Source: Nitrospinaceae bacterium | GTDB lineage: Bacteria; Nitrospinota; Nitrospinia; Nitrospinales; VA-1 | Assembly: GCA_021604505.1 (NCBI GenBank) | Contig: BQJC01000003.1 | Span: forward strand, 124,001 to 188,000 | DNA: 64,000 nt | Direction of reading: 5' to 3' | In this document: positions 18,261 through 27,286 of the stretch, one piece after another | Layout: the number at the start of each line of letters is the position of its first letter | How positions within the stretch are numbered: the first letter of the stretch is position 1 | Notes under the pieces: generated by a model | Databases searched by the model: none | The model's input: only the letters and a program-made list of their open reading frames with translations | Told to the model about the DNA's origin: nothing | Position numbers and translations under genes: made by a program

Positions 18261-18740
18261 CTAATTAAAAATCCGCCAAAGAAACCCCTTCCGCGCTTCA
18301 AAATCCTCCGGCTGGTACTCATACTTTGCGAAGTAACCCCGAAGCATCTTCCTCGCGCTGGCCAGGGATTTCACATCCTCCGTTTTTGAGAAAATTTCCT
18401 CGGCCTTTTTCATGTGCAGGATGGCGTTTTTCCCATCCTCCATGCGGTTATAAATGACGCTCAAACTCCAGTGGGCCGAAGAATAATCCGGGTTGAGGAG
18501 AACCGCCCGCTGAAAATTTTCGATGGCTTTTTCTTTATCGTTCAAGGTCCAATAATTGTTGCCAAGGATAAAATACAAATCCGCATCGAAAGGGAACTGA
18601 ACCTGCTTTCGCTCCAGTTCCTTGATTTCGTCCCGAACATGCTGGACGGTCCCTGATTCGTTCTCAACAGAGGGGGCCGCAGGAGTCGCCGTGAGAAAAG
18701 TGGCAAGAAACACCAGAAAAAGAAACGCCGTTCGCATCAT
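18261..18740 (-). CDS. Exported TPR protein
   Basis: ATGATG at 18740/18737 is preceded by GGAAGGAAGG; either ATG may be used, and a longer frame to 18797 lacks a site. The product begins with a signal peptide (TAFLFLVFLATFLTATPA). It then has two to three tetratricopeptide repeats (DLYFILGNNYWTLNDKEKA, SAHWSLSVIYNRMEDGKNA). It acts presumably as a periplasmic protein-binding module; partner unknown. Confidence 0.75.
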   Translation of the reverse strand: MMRTAFLFLVFLATFLTATPAAPSVENESGTVQHVRDEIKELERKQVQFPFDADLYFILGNNYWTLNDKEKAIENFQRAVLLNPDYSSAHWSLSVIYNRMEDGKNAILHMKKAEEIFSKTEDVKSLASARKMLRGYFAKYEYQPEDFEARKGFLWRIFN

Positions 18741-18933
18741 CCTTCCTTCCTGTTGAACCGGGTCCATCAAGGGTTCTGAACCTTGAACCAAGAACAAAGT
18801 ATAGAAGGAGGGCGTTACCGTCGGGTGAAGGGGATGTTACGGTTGCGTAAAAACGCAGGCAGAGACAAAAAGTGAACCGAAAAAAATTCGCTGCGGTTTC
18901 TTCCGGTTAACGGATGGGCTTTGACGGCTTTCT

Positions 18934-21780
18934 TTAATTATTCTCTAGAACTTTTTCGATCTCAGCTTCGAGGAAGGATTTCTTAAGGGATTCGTTCAAC
19001 CATTCGGCATCATAGCCTTTCTTGGACGTGCCTTCGATGAGAATGGTGATTTTCTTTTGATCCGATTTATCCGCCAGATCGGCAATGGCAGGCAGAACAC
19101 TCAATATTTGATCTTTCGTGGCTGTAAACTCGAGCCGCACGTTTTTCTTGCGGTCTTTTTTGGAAGAGGTTTTCGGGGCCTCGGCGGGCTGTCCCGAACG
19201 CAACGCCAGATCCTTGATTTTCAATGCCCGTTGATAAAGAGGATCCGACTTGGTGTATTCCCCCATTTCATAATACAGCTCCGCCAGGAAATTAAGCGGC
19301 TCTTCCAGATCCGCATGGTCCGGGCCCAGATTCTGCTCATAAACTTTCAATCCTCGAACCAGCAAGGGTTCCGCCTTCGCGTAATCGTTCATTCCGCGGT
19401 ACATGAGCGCCAGCTGAGTGAGGATGGGGGCCAGTTCCAGATGGTCCGGACCGACAGCGGACTCTTTGATCTTCAGCGCCCGTATCAGCAAAGGATAGGC
19501 TTTGGAAAAGTCCCGGGCCTCTGCGTAAAACCCTGCCAGATGATGGAGCGCTTGAGCCACTTCAGGATGATCGGGTCCGTGCGATTTCTCGGCAATCTGT
19601 AAAATGCGAAGGTACAAAGGCTCGGTATTTGACTTATCCCCTAAAGCGGTCAGAACTTGGGCCAGGTCTTTTAAAAGTTGAACGATATTCGGATGATCCC
19701 GGCCCTGGGACTTCTCGAAAATGACCAGAGAACGCTGAAGCAGGGGTTTGGCCTTTTCAAAATCTTTATCCGCTTTGTAAAGACTGGCAAGATCCCCAAG
19801 CGTTGTGGCAACGTCGAGATGATCCTTCCCGAGAGACTCTTCCCTGATCTTCAAAGCCCGGAGATACAGAGGTTCCGCCTGAGCCAGCTTGTCCTGAGCG
19901 CGTTGCAGATTGGCCAGATGATGGACGATTTCCGCCACCTCGGGATGATCTTCATGCAAAGCCTTTTCCCTGATTTTCAAAGCTCTGAGAAGCAAGGGCT
20001 CCGCCTGAGCGTATTCTTCCTTGGTGCGGTGCAGATCCGCAAGGTTCCTGAGGCACGTCGCAACGGAAAGATGATCCGGGCCATGGCCTTTTTCTGAAAT
20101 CGCCAGAGATTGCAGTAACAGCGACTCCACCTTGGCGTAGTCGCCCATGGCGCTATAAAGATCCGCCAGATGGTTCATACAAGCGGCGACTTCCTCATGA
20201 TCCCGGCCGAATCGCTCCTCTAAAATAGCAAGCGACCGTTTATAGAGCGGCTCGGCCTTGGCGTATTCTTTTTTATTCTCATAGAGCTTGGCCAGATTGA
20301 TGAGAGACAGCGCCACATCCGGATGATCCTTGCCCAGGTTCTTTTCGCTGATTTCCAGCGACCTGAGAAGCAAAGGCTCCACTTTTTCCAGATCCCCGGC
20401 ATTTCTGTAAAACTCAGCCAGATTATTGAGAGATTCAACCACCGAGGGGTGATCCGGCCCCATGGATTTTTCATTGATCTTCAAGGCGCGCTTCATCAGA
20501 GGCTCGGCCTTCGAGTGATCCCGCATGGCGTTATACATCTGAGCCAGATGCGCCAGGGATTGGGCGACATCCGGGTGGTCGGCACCCAACGCTTTCTCAC
20601 GCATCTGCAGTGCACGGGAAAATAACTGCTCCGCTTTGGAGTAATTTCCCATCGCGTCGTAGAGCGCCGCCAGGCTGTTGACCGTGGAAGCGATATCCGG
20701 ATGATCCGTCTCCAAAGATTTTTCACGGATCTTCAACGCCCTCTGATACAAAGGCTCGGCATCGTTAAACTTGCTTTCATTGCGGTAAAAATCGGCGAGA
20801 CTCGCCAGTGTCCCGGCAACATCAAAATGATCCGGGCCCAATGCCGCTTCCTGTATTTCCAGGCACCGGGACAAAAGAGGCTCGACCTTCGCAAACTCAC
20901 CCGACTCTTTATAGACCTCAGCCATATTGGCGAGGACCGGAGGAATCTCCTCATGGTCCGGCCCAAGGGCTTTTTCCTTAATCTTTAAAGCCTGCTCGAA
21001 AATGGGTTCCGCCTTGGAAAAATTTCCCATCTCCAGGTAAAGTTCCCCAAGAAAGTTCAGACCTTCGGAAACTTCCGGATCATCATCGCCCAGCGTTTTT
21101 TTAATGATTGCCAGGGCCTGGTGCACCAAAGGCTCCGCTTCCGAATATTTTTGCATCGCCCGGTACAAGACAGCGAGGTTGTTCAGGGTGGACGCGACAT
21201 CCGGGTGGTCGGCTCCCAGCGACATTTCACGGAGCTTCAAAGCCCGCTTCAAGAGGGGCTCAGCCTGCGCAAAATCGCCCCGGTCGTAGTAGTACAGTTC
21301 GGCCAGGTTGTTTAAAGATTCAGCGACATCCGGATGGTCGGGGCGAAGCGATTTTTCACGAATCTTCAAAGATTGAAGAAGCAACGGATAAGCCTTGGAG
21401 TAATACCCCATGTCCTCATAAAGAATCGCCATGTTATTCAACGTGGTGGCAACATCGGGATGATCCGGCCCCAGAGATTTTTCCCGGATTTTGCGCGATC
21501 GAAGGAGCAATGGCTCGGCCTTGCCCAAATCCCCCTTGTTTCTATACAACTCCGCCAGGTCATTCAGCGATTGCGCCACTTCCGGATGATCCGGCCCATG
21601 GTTTTTTTCCCCGATCTCAACCGCACGCAGGAGCAAAGGCTCCATTTTGTCGTATTCATTCTTGTTTTTGTAGAATTTGACCAGTTGGCCGATGGACTCG
21701 GCCACTTTGGGGTGATCCGGCCCAAACGTCTTTTCCAGAATGCTGAGGCTCAATTTATTGCTGATGATGGGGGTAAACAT
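18934..21780 (-). CDS. Giant kinesin-light-chain-type TPR protein (about 20 repeats)
   Basis: This 948-residue protein is nearly all 42-residue tetratricopeptide repeats with the consensus LGPDHPDVAxSLNNLAxLY. At DNA level this is a 126-bp tandem repeat over 2.6 kb. The last 75 residues are a distinct non-TPR domain (VRLEFTATKDQILSVLPA then KITILIEGTSKKGY). There is no signal peptide, so it is probably cytoplasmic. The frame is intact despite the repeats. Such long arrays scaffold proteins, but no partner is indicated. It lies 93 bp from the LuxR-type regulator on the same strand and may be downstream of it in one transcript. Confidence 0.9.
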   Translation of the reverse strand: MFTPIISNKLSLSILEKTFGPDHPKVAESIGQLVKFYKNKNEYDKMEPLLLRAVEIGEKNHGPDHPEVAQSLNDLAELYRNKGDLGKAEPLLLRSRKIREKSLGPDHPDVATTLNNMAILYEDMGYYSKAYPLLLQSLKIREKSLRPDHPDVAESLNNLAELYYYDRGDFAQAEPLLKRALKLREMSLGADHPDVASTLNNLAVLYRAMQKYSEAEPLVHQALAIIKKTLGDDDPEVSEGLNFLGELYLEMGNFSKAEPIFEQALKIKEKALGPDHEEIPPVLANMAEVYKESGEFAKVEPLLSRCLEIQEAALGPDHFDVAGTLASLADFYRNESKFNDAEPLYQRALKIREKSLETDHPDIASTVNSLAALYDAMGNYSKAEQLFSRALQMREKALGADHPDVAQSLAHLAQMYNAMRDHSKAEPLMKRALKINEKSMGPDHPSVVESLNNLAEFYRNAGDLEKVEPLLLRSLEISEKNLGKDHPDVALSLINLAKLYENKKEYAKAEPLYKRSLAILEERFGRDHEEVAACMNHLADLYSAMGDYAKVESLLLQSLAISEKGHGPDHLSVATCLRNLADLHRTKEEYAQAEPLLLRALKIREKALHEDHPEVAEIVHHLANLQRAQDKLAQAEPLYLRALKIREESLGKDHLDVATTLGDLASLYKADKDFEKAKPLLQRSLVIFEKSQGRDHPNIVQLLKDLAQVLTALGDKSNTEPLYLRILQIAEKSHGPDHPEVAQALHHLAGFYAEARDFSKAYPLLIRALKIKESAVGPDHLELAPILTQLALMYRGMNDYAKAEPLLVRGLKVYEQNLGPDHADLEEPLNFLAELYYEMGEYTKSDPLYQRALKIKDLALRSGQPAEAPKTSSKKDRKKNVRLEFTATKDQILSVLPAIADLADKSDQKKITILIEGTSKKGYDAEWLNESLKKSFLEAEIEKVLENN

Positions 21781-21874
21781 TTTCTATTCTCTCTTCAACA
21801 AAACCGTTTTTGATTCAAATTGCTGTCATTTCCTGACTTTCGCCGTAAAGAAAAACAACTCTTCCTAAAACGCG

Positions 21875-23014
21875 TTATCGGTTCAGGGCGGCCACCAATT
21901 GTGCCCGGGTGTGAACTCCCAGTTTCTGGTGAATTCGTTTGAGATGGGTTTTAACGGTGTGCGGGCTGATGAACAACCGTTCCGCAATCTCATTGGAATC
22001 GATGCCCTGGCGAAGCAATTCACACGCTTCCATTTCGCGTTTGGTAAGGCCCGCCTGCCGTAATTGTTTGCCAAGACCCATTGCCCGCATGGGTTTCACC
22101 TGTAGCAACCAGGGGTCCTCATCCACCAGGTGATCGCCCCGCAAAGGAGCAAAACACAATTGATAATTTTTGCCTGCCAATTTATAAACAGGGTCCTGGT
22201 TTTTAGAGAGACCCGTCACAAACGGAGGCTGGCATTTCGCCTTTTCATTTTTCAAAATTGCTTTCAATTCAGAGTCCAACTGCCAGGCAGCCTCCTTAGG
22301 CATCAACTCACTCCAGGCCGGGTTGCTGTAACTGATATTCATTTCACTGTCGACCACGGCGATCGCCGTGGGCGAATCCGCCAGAATATTCACGATGGAT
22401 TTCTGCTTCGTCAGTTCCTCCGTCAAGACAATGGTTTTAATCGCCATCAATAGCGGCGTACGAATTTGTTCGACCACGCGCACATCCCGGACCGTCCAGG
22501 GCTTATCACAAGGTAAATGCCTGTGAATCCCGGCTCCCAGGTTGGAATCCCTGAGCGCCAGAGTGATCATCCCGGTTTGCGAAGTGCTGAAGTACCCATA
22601 GCCGTCCCGGGACGCGGGCTTTTCTTGAGAAAAAGAGTCCATGAGAAACGGTTCTTCTTGAAAAAAATCTTTACCGATACTTGCTTTGCCATTAGGAATA
22701 TCAATATCTCTGGCAATGACAGGATGCGTGTGCGTCAACAACGAGGGCGCTTTCGGGTCCTCATCGATGAACCGGTTGACCAGAGCAAGATCCCCTTCCG
22801 GAATATTGATTGCGTCAATCAGTTTCGGACTCAACAGATCGGGGTCGGTCCAGGCATAAATAGCAGAGTCCGCATTCAACAGCGGCAAAATATCAGATTC
22901 AAAGAGGGCTTTGAGCAATGACCGCGTCCGGCACCTTAAAAGATGACCGTTGATGTCCTGAACCGCCAGACAGTCCTGTTCTGAAAGGGAATTCATAAAT
23001 TGCAGACTTCCCAT
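21875..23014 (-). CDS. PAS/LuxR-type transcriptional regulator
   Basis: I start at ATG 23014 (379 residues), which follows GAGAGGA; the frame stays open to 23152 without a better site. The C-terminal 60 residues are a LuxR/GerE HTH (LTKREMEACELLRQG, IAERLFISPHTVKTHLKRIH). Residues about 205-260 form a PAS-like domain (SPTAIAVVDSEMNISYSNPAW), and the N-terminal part is GAF-like. No receiver domain is present, so the signal is probably a bound ligand or cofactor. It sits just upstream of the giant TPR gene, a plausible target. Confidence 0.85.
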   Translation of the reverse strand: MGSLQFMNSLSEQDCLAVQDINGHLLRCRTRSLLKALFESDILPLLNADSAIYAWTDPDLLSPKLIDAINIPEGDLALVNRFIDEDPKAPSLLTHTHPVIARDIDIPNGKASIGKDFFQEEPFLMDSFSQEKPASRDGYGYFSTSQTGMITLALRDSNLGAGIHRHLPCDKPWTVRDVRVVEQIRTPLLMAIKTIVLTEELTKQKSIVNILADSPTAIAVVDSEMNISYSNPAWSELMPKEAAWQLDSELKAILKNEKAKCQPPFVTGLSKNQDPVYKLAGKNYQLCFAPLRGDHLVDEDPWLLQVKPMRAMGLGKQLRQAGLTKREMEACELLRQGIDSNEIAERLFISPHTVKTHLKRIHQKLGVHTRAQLVAALNR

Positions 23015-23578
23015 GGCTTTAAATCCTCTCTCATGTGAAATTGTCTTTATCAGCGCACATCTTGGCGGTCTCGCTGCGAATTGGATTCCTGAAGCTTCAC
23101 CTCTTGAACCCCTGATCCGCTGGACTCCCATCCAAAGCAACTGGTTATTCAATAGTTATAAGCAGAATGAGTGCCAAACTGCCGGTCATCCCTCCTTTTT
23201 TTTTAACTTCCATAAATTCAATGATTTTACGGGTCATCCCCGCTAAAAGTTCCCCCCTAAAACCTTCATTATTTATATAAATTTATAATATTTGACACTT
23301 TTGTTTAAAAAATTTGTCCATAACCTATGTCAATCTGACAAATTCTGTCAGGAATATCCAGTCAGCCCGAAAATCCCCACAATTGATCGCTAACTTATTT
23401 TTTTTAAAGGTATTTCAAACCGACCCAGGTTTTTTATCCGTCTTGATTATTTTACAGACTCTGTTTAAATTTTATTAAATTACACCTAATGGGGTATTGA
23501 GTTTTAGCGGTTAAAACGTTCAAATGGTATCAGTCCCAAACAAACAGAGAAACAGCAAGCCTGACGCGGAGGAGTCGA
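23015..23578. other. AT-rich intergenic region between LuxR-type and XRE regulators
   Basis: About 560 bp between two divergently read regulator genes. I see no gene. It includes a TTGACA-like box near 23293 and the TGTCA/TGACA dyad at 23329-23351, so it looks like a regulatory region. Confidence 0.45.
23329..23351. promoter_or_regulatory. TGTCA/TGACA operator-like cluster
   Basis: TGTCA (23329), TGACA (23337) and TGTCA (23346) are spaced about one helical turn or less, and 23336-23351 is a perfect dyad CTGACA-N4-TGTCAG. It lies between the two divergent regulator genes, so it could bind either product. Confidence 0.45.
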
Positions 23579-23821
23579 ATGATCACGCTATCAAACAACC
23601 AAATAGGATTGACGGTAAAAAAGATGAACAGCCTCAAGGAAATCCGGGAAGAAAAAATGATGAGCAAAGCCGAACTGGCACGCCAGGCCGGAGTGACGGT
23701 TCAAACCATCGACAGGATCGAAAAAGGGTACGATTGCCGACTGGACACCAAACGAAAAATCCTTTTTGCTCTTGGATTTAAATTGTCGGATCGCGCCAGA
23801 CTGTTTGCCGATGAGAATTGA
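23579..23821 (+). CDS. XRE-family helix-turn-helix regulator (paralogue of 13773 gene)
   Basis: The ATG at 23579 has a strong GGAGGAG site. The 80-residue protein contains the HTH MMSKAELARQAGVTVQTIDR then IEKGYDCRLDTKRKI and a short hydrophobic end (LFALGFKLSDRARLF). It matches the 14141 gene's core at most positions but lacks its long charged tail. It is monocistronic, with no toxin partner visible. Confidence 0.85.
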   Translation: MITLSNNQIGLTVKKMNSLKEIREEKMMSKAELARQAGVTVQTIDRIEKGYDCRLDTKRKILFALGFKLSDRARLFADEN

Positions 23822-23885
23822 TCGGAGAAAAACAATCGATTAAATAATCAAAAGACCCGTTGCAGAATAAAAAATGCACCGCCTT

Positions 23886-24059
23886 TCAACCGATCAATTC
23901 TTTAATCTTAATTTGCGAAATCACTCGCAATGATCCTCGTTTAGGAAGGGAGCGAATCTTTTGAGATGAATTAACTTCCATATTTTTAACGTATCTCAAA
24001 ACCTGCTCCATTTTTTCGGCATTCTTGTCAACTGTTGATCCTGCCTTTGTCTGCTTCAT
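23886..24059 (-). CDS. Possible 57-residue basic protein
   Basis: A short frame on the minus strand begins MKQTKAGSTVDKNAEKMEQV and ends IKIKELIG. It is basic and helical in character, with no recognised family. The ribosome site is weak. It fits coding composition better than other frames in this otherwise empty stretch but may be spurious. Confidence 0.3.
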   Translation of the reverse strand: MKQTKAGSTVDKNAEKMEQVLRYVKNMEVNSSQKIRSLPKRGSLRVISQIKIKELIG

Positions 24060-24291
24060 CTATTAGGTACCCGAAAAATGTTGTCTGATTTTTCATACCG
24101 GCAAAACTCAATTTTGCCTGCGTTCTGATTTGACCCTTCCATCCAGGAAAACCGGCCCCCCGACCAGCAGTCTCCCCCTCCCAAACACTCAGTAAAAACC
24201 TGGATTGCGTACAAACCCTTCACAAAGTTGATCTTTCCACAATTCATCGTCTTCCATTTTGATGCATATTAAACCCATTGCGAGGAGAGAT

Positions 24292-24330
24292 ATCACGCGG
24301 TTTTGTGATCTAAACCACCTTGCTCAAGGT
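24292..24330. promoter_or_regulatory. Two adjacent dyads upstream of the redox cluster
   Basis: ATCAC-N8-GTGAT (24292-24309) is followed by ACCTTG-CT-CAAGGT (24317-24330). They sit about 120-155 bp before the sigma-54-type promoter, the distance of an activator site. The binding proteins are unknown. Confidence 0.4.
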
Positions 24331-24448
24331 ACAAAGTTTTGTTACTTTTTCCTTAAAATTTTATTTAAATATCTATGAAATTTTTATTAATTTTTATATA
24401 ACATTTGAAAAAACGACAGAAACCTGGATATAATTTTTTGCTCCATTT

Positions 24449-24464
24449 TGGCACATTTCCTGCT
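24449..24464 (+). promoter_or_regulatory. Sigma-54-type -24/-12 promoter
   Basis: TGGCAC-ATTTC-CTGCT matches the sigma-54 consensus, with GG and GC exactly 10 bp apart. It is on the coding strand of the redox cluster, but the implied leader to GTG 24759 is about 285 nt, so the link to that gene is inferred. Confidence 0.5.
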
Positions 24465-24758
24465 CTTAAATTTTTCTCATGCGAAACAGGGTCTAGACCG
24501 CAAGAGACGAGAAATTTTCTTAATCCTTTCATTGATCCCCGAAAACCGTTGGATTTCCTGGGCCATGAACTTCGTCTCGCAAAAAGTTGTCCCTAACAGA
24601 AAAATGATCGCAAGCTTCACTCGAGTCAAAATGATTGACGTTCAGAATTTCCATCGAATATACGGAATCAGGGTCTTCAGCAGGCAGCCCCGACCCAATA
24701 CGTCAGGGTTATGCATACACCTGCCAGCCTTCCGGCATAATAAGGAGACAACCTGATC

Positions 24759-26486
24759 GTGGACACCGTCACAAAAATTCCCTTGCCGACTCGGGAAGAT
24801 GTTCCCTTTGGTCCCAACATGACCGACTATGACGTTTGGAAACTGTATACCGTCCCTGAGATCGCGGCCATTGACAAAGAAAAGTTTCCGGCAAACAACT
24901 CTCTGGAAAATATTCTTAAAAACGACACCCGAATCAGACGTTACAAGCCGGGGGAGATTGTAGTTCGTGAAGGGGATTATGGAAACTCCGCGTTTCTGGT
25001 TCTCAATGGAACACTGCGTGTCGTTCTCTCTCCTGGACTCCCGGGTTTTCTTTTAGGACAAAAACCATCGCCCAAAAAAAGTTGGTGGAAGTCCTTGTCC
25101 CAGCTGTTGACCAATCGCAAGATTTCTGAGATCCGCGACATCCGCCGTTATTCAGACCCGGAAATTCTTCGCAAGGAGCCCGAAGCAGACCATTCCCCTG
25201 TATTTCTCCAGGATTTTTCCACGGTGTTGAATTCCAGTCATACCGGCACGCTGGAAGAAGGCGCTTTGTTTGGGGAGCTTGCCGCGATGGGACGAATCCC
25301 TCGCACGGCGACCGTTTTTTCCGAAAATCATGCAGAACTTTTAGAGATTCGCTGGCAAGGTTTGCGGGAACTTAGAAAATACGATCAGAACTGGCGTTCT
25401 TTAATCGAAAAACGCTACAGCCAAAGCGGTTTGGCCGCCTTTCTGAAAAAAACTCCCCTGTTTGAACATTTACAGACCGAAACCCTCCAGGAAATTGCCG
25501 CCAACACAGTTTTCAAATCTTATGGAACCTACGACTGGGCCGTCCCCTACAAGAGCATGCGGGATATGGGGGAAAAAGGAACCCAGCGCGAGCCGGCCAT
25601 CATCCGGCAAGGGGATTATCCGGAAGATCTGTTAATCGTTCGCGCGGGATTTGCCAGGGTCTCCACGCGTCAGGATGGCGGCGAACAAACGATCACTTAT
25701 CTTGGCGCCGGGCACGCTTATGGAGCCGACGAATTGCTCCGCCAATGGGAGGGAGAAAAGAATGTGTCGTTTAAAGCCTCCATTTCAGCTTTGGGTTATG
25801 TGGACATTCTCCAGATTCCAGCCGCTTATCTGGAAAAATATGTTTTTCCTTCACAGAGATTTCGTCACCGTCTTGAAAAGGGAAAAAACGAAACGCCAAA
25901 ACACGGTCGGCAAATTGAAAATTTATTCAACCAATCTTCTGCGGATAAAACCTTGATGGAGTGGGCCGTGCAGGAAAGGTTTATCAATGGCACGGAAGCC
26001 ATGTTGATCAATCTCGACCGTTGTGTCCGTTGCGATGATTGCGTCAACGCCTGCGCCGCCGCGCATGATGGAAACCCGCGTTTCATCCGTCACGGTAAAA
26101 TCTTTGGCAGCTGGATGGTTGCCAACGCCTGCATGCACTGCATGGACCCGGTATGCATGATCGGCTGTCCAACAGGAGCCATCACGCGGATGGTTGCCGA
26201 TGGGACCGTGGTGATCAACGACGACACCTGCATCGGCTGTGAAACCTGCGCCAATTCGTGCCCTTATTCAAATATTCAAATGGTGGAGATAAACGACCCA
26301 AAGGGCAATCCCGTTCTCGACTTTGAAAGTCACAAACCCATCTTGAAAGCCACGAAGTGCGATTTATGCATCGACCATCATGGCGGGCCTGCCTGTGTGA
26401 GGGCTTGCTCGCAAGGGGCTTTGCATCGCGTGGATTTTCATCATGCACATCCCCAGGGAGTCATCAATCGATGGGGAATCAAATAG
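24759..26486 (+). CDS. Cyclic-nucleotide-binding ferredoxin: two CNB domains fused to a four-cluster 4Fe-4S module
   Basis: The 575-residue protein starts at GTG 24759 after AAGGAGA. A first CNB domain (about residues 50-208, with an internal insert near 86-167) has an intact phosphate-binding cassette, FGELAAMGRIPRTAT. A second CNB domain (about 230-370) has GADELL but lacks the arginine, so it probably does not bind nucleotide. Residues 422-560 hold a DmsB/NrfC-type ferredoxin: CVRCDDCVNAC, CMHCMDPVCMIGC, CIGCETCANSC and CDLC...CVRAC, ligands for four cubanes. No signal peptide or Tat motif, so it is cytoplasmic. It overlaps the next gene by 16 bp. It probably relays electrons between the reductase and the membrane cytochrome, under nucleotide control. 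Confidence 0.88.
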   Translation: MDTVTKIPLPTREDVPFGPNMTDYDVWKLYTVPEIAAIDKEKFPANNSLENILKNDTRIRRYKPGEIVVREGDYGNSAFLVLNGTLRVVLSPGLPGFLLGQKPSPKKSWWKSLSQLLTNRKISEIRDIRRYSDPEILRKEPEADHSPVFLQDFSTVLNSSHTGTLEEGALFGELAAMGRIPRTATVFSENHAELLEIRWQGLRELRKYDQNWRSLIEKRYSQSGLAAFLKKTPLFEHLQTETLQEIAANTVFKSYGTYDWAVPYKSMRDMGEKGTQREPAIIRQGDYPEDLLIVRAGFARVSTRQDGGEQTITYLGAGHAYGADELLRQWEGEKNVSFKASISALGYVDILQIPAAYLEKYVFPSQRFRHRLEKGKNETPKHGRQIENLFNQSSADKTLMEWAVQERFINGTEAMLINLDRCVRCDDCVNACAAAHDGNPRFIRHGKIFGSWMVANACMHCMDPVCMIGCPTGAITRMVADGTVVINDDTCIGCETCANSCPYSNIQMVEINDPKGNPVLDFESHKPILKATKCDLCIDHHGGPACVRACSQGALHRVDFHHAHPQGVINRWGIK

Positions 26487-27286
26487 CCATGATCTGGGTT
26501 GTCTGGATAGCCGCTTTCCTGAGCTTGCTTTTTCTGAGGCTCTGGATCAACCAGGCTGAATTGACGACGGCTTTTCCAGCCCTTGTCAGCGGATGGTTTT
26601 TGTTCATCGTCTTGGTCGGCCTGGCACTTTTTAACATCCGAAAAAAATTGGCGATTTTTCCTTTAGCCAATTCTTCAAGCTGGCTGAGCGTCCATCTGCT
26701 GGGAGGGTTTTTAGCGGTCGGAATTTTCTGGATGCACACAGGTTCTCTTTGGCCCTTAGGAGTTTATGAAAAACTCCTGGCCCTTTTATTTTATCTGACG
26801 ACTGTGACAGGCATCCTGGGACTGGTCGTGCAAAAATCATTTCCCCGGCGCCTGACCCAAAGCGGGGGCGAATATATTTATGAACGAATTCCCATGGAAA
26901 TCGTTGCCGTTCAAAAACAGGTAAAGGATCTGCTATTGACCTGCACAGAACAAACCCGGCGCGACACATTGGCCACCCAGTACCTGGAGCATCTGGATTG
27001 GTACTTTCAACAGCCGCGATTTTTTTTGAGTCATGTCATAGGAGGTAAAAAAAGCGAAGCCTGGCTCCGTGAGCAATATTCCAATATCGAACTTACTTTG
27101 AGTCCACAGGAGAAAACGTTTCTGCAAAACTTATTCACCTTAGCCAATACAAAAAGAAGCATTGACCTTCACTTTGCCCTGCAGTCTATTCTCAAATTCT
27201 GGGTCCTGTTTCATCTTCCCCTGGCCGCCGCTTTGATGACCCTGGCCTTGTGGCATTTACTATTGGTCCATGTTTATTTTCTGTGA
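26471..27286 (+). CDS. Cytochrome b-like integral membrane protein
   Basis: ATG 26471 follows AGGGAG and overlaps the ferredoxin gene; ATG 26489 is the alternative. The 271-residue protein has about five membrane segments. Histidines lie in or next to them: VHLLGG, WMHTGS, DLHFAL, LFHLPL and LWHLLLVHV. Such placement suits b-type haem ligation between helices, though no named cytochrome b family is certain. A soluble loop of about 120 residues separates the first three segments from the last. It is translationally coupled to the decahaem gene through TGATG. Most likely it is the transmembrane electron conduit of this cluster. Confidence 0.7.
   Translation: MGNQIAMIWVVWIAAFLSLLFLRLWINQAELTTAFPALVSGWFLFIVLVGLALFNIRKKLAIFPLANSSSWLSVHLLGGFLAVGIFWMHTGSLWPLGVYEKLLALLFYLTTVTGILGLVVQKSFPRRLTQSGGEYIYERIPMEIVAVQKQVKDLLLTCTEQTRRDTLATQYLEHLDWYFQQPRFFLSHVIGGKKSEAWLREQYSNIELTLSPQEKTFLQNLFTLANTKRSIDLHFALQSILKFWVLFHLPLAAALMTLALWHLLLVHVYFL

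Larger units (their letters stand above)
24060..24758. other. Long upstream region of the redox cluster
   Basis: About 700 bp with no convincing gene on either strand. It carries two dyads (24292-24330) and a sigma-54-type promoter (24449). Its length suggests complex regulation of the downstream cluster. Confidence 0.45.

Noticed and set aside
18934-21780. Possible CRISPR-like regular repeat at about 126-bp spacing
   Set aside because: The period equals 42 codons and translates to TPR units; there are no short identical repeats with unique spacers.
24405-24756. Two plus-strand frames (63 and 102 residues) before the redox cluster
   Set aside because: They overlap each other and the sigma-54 element, have no ribosome sites and no family resemblance.
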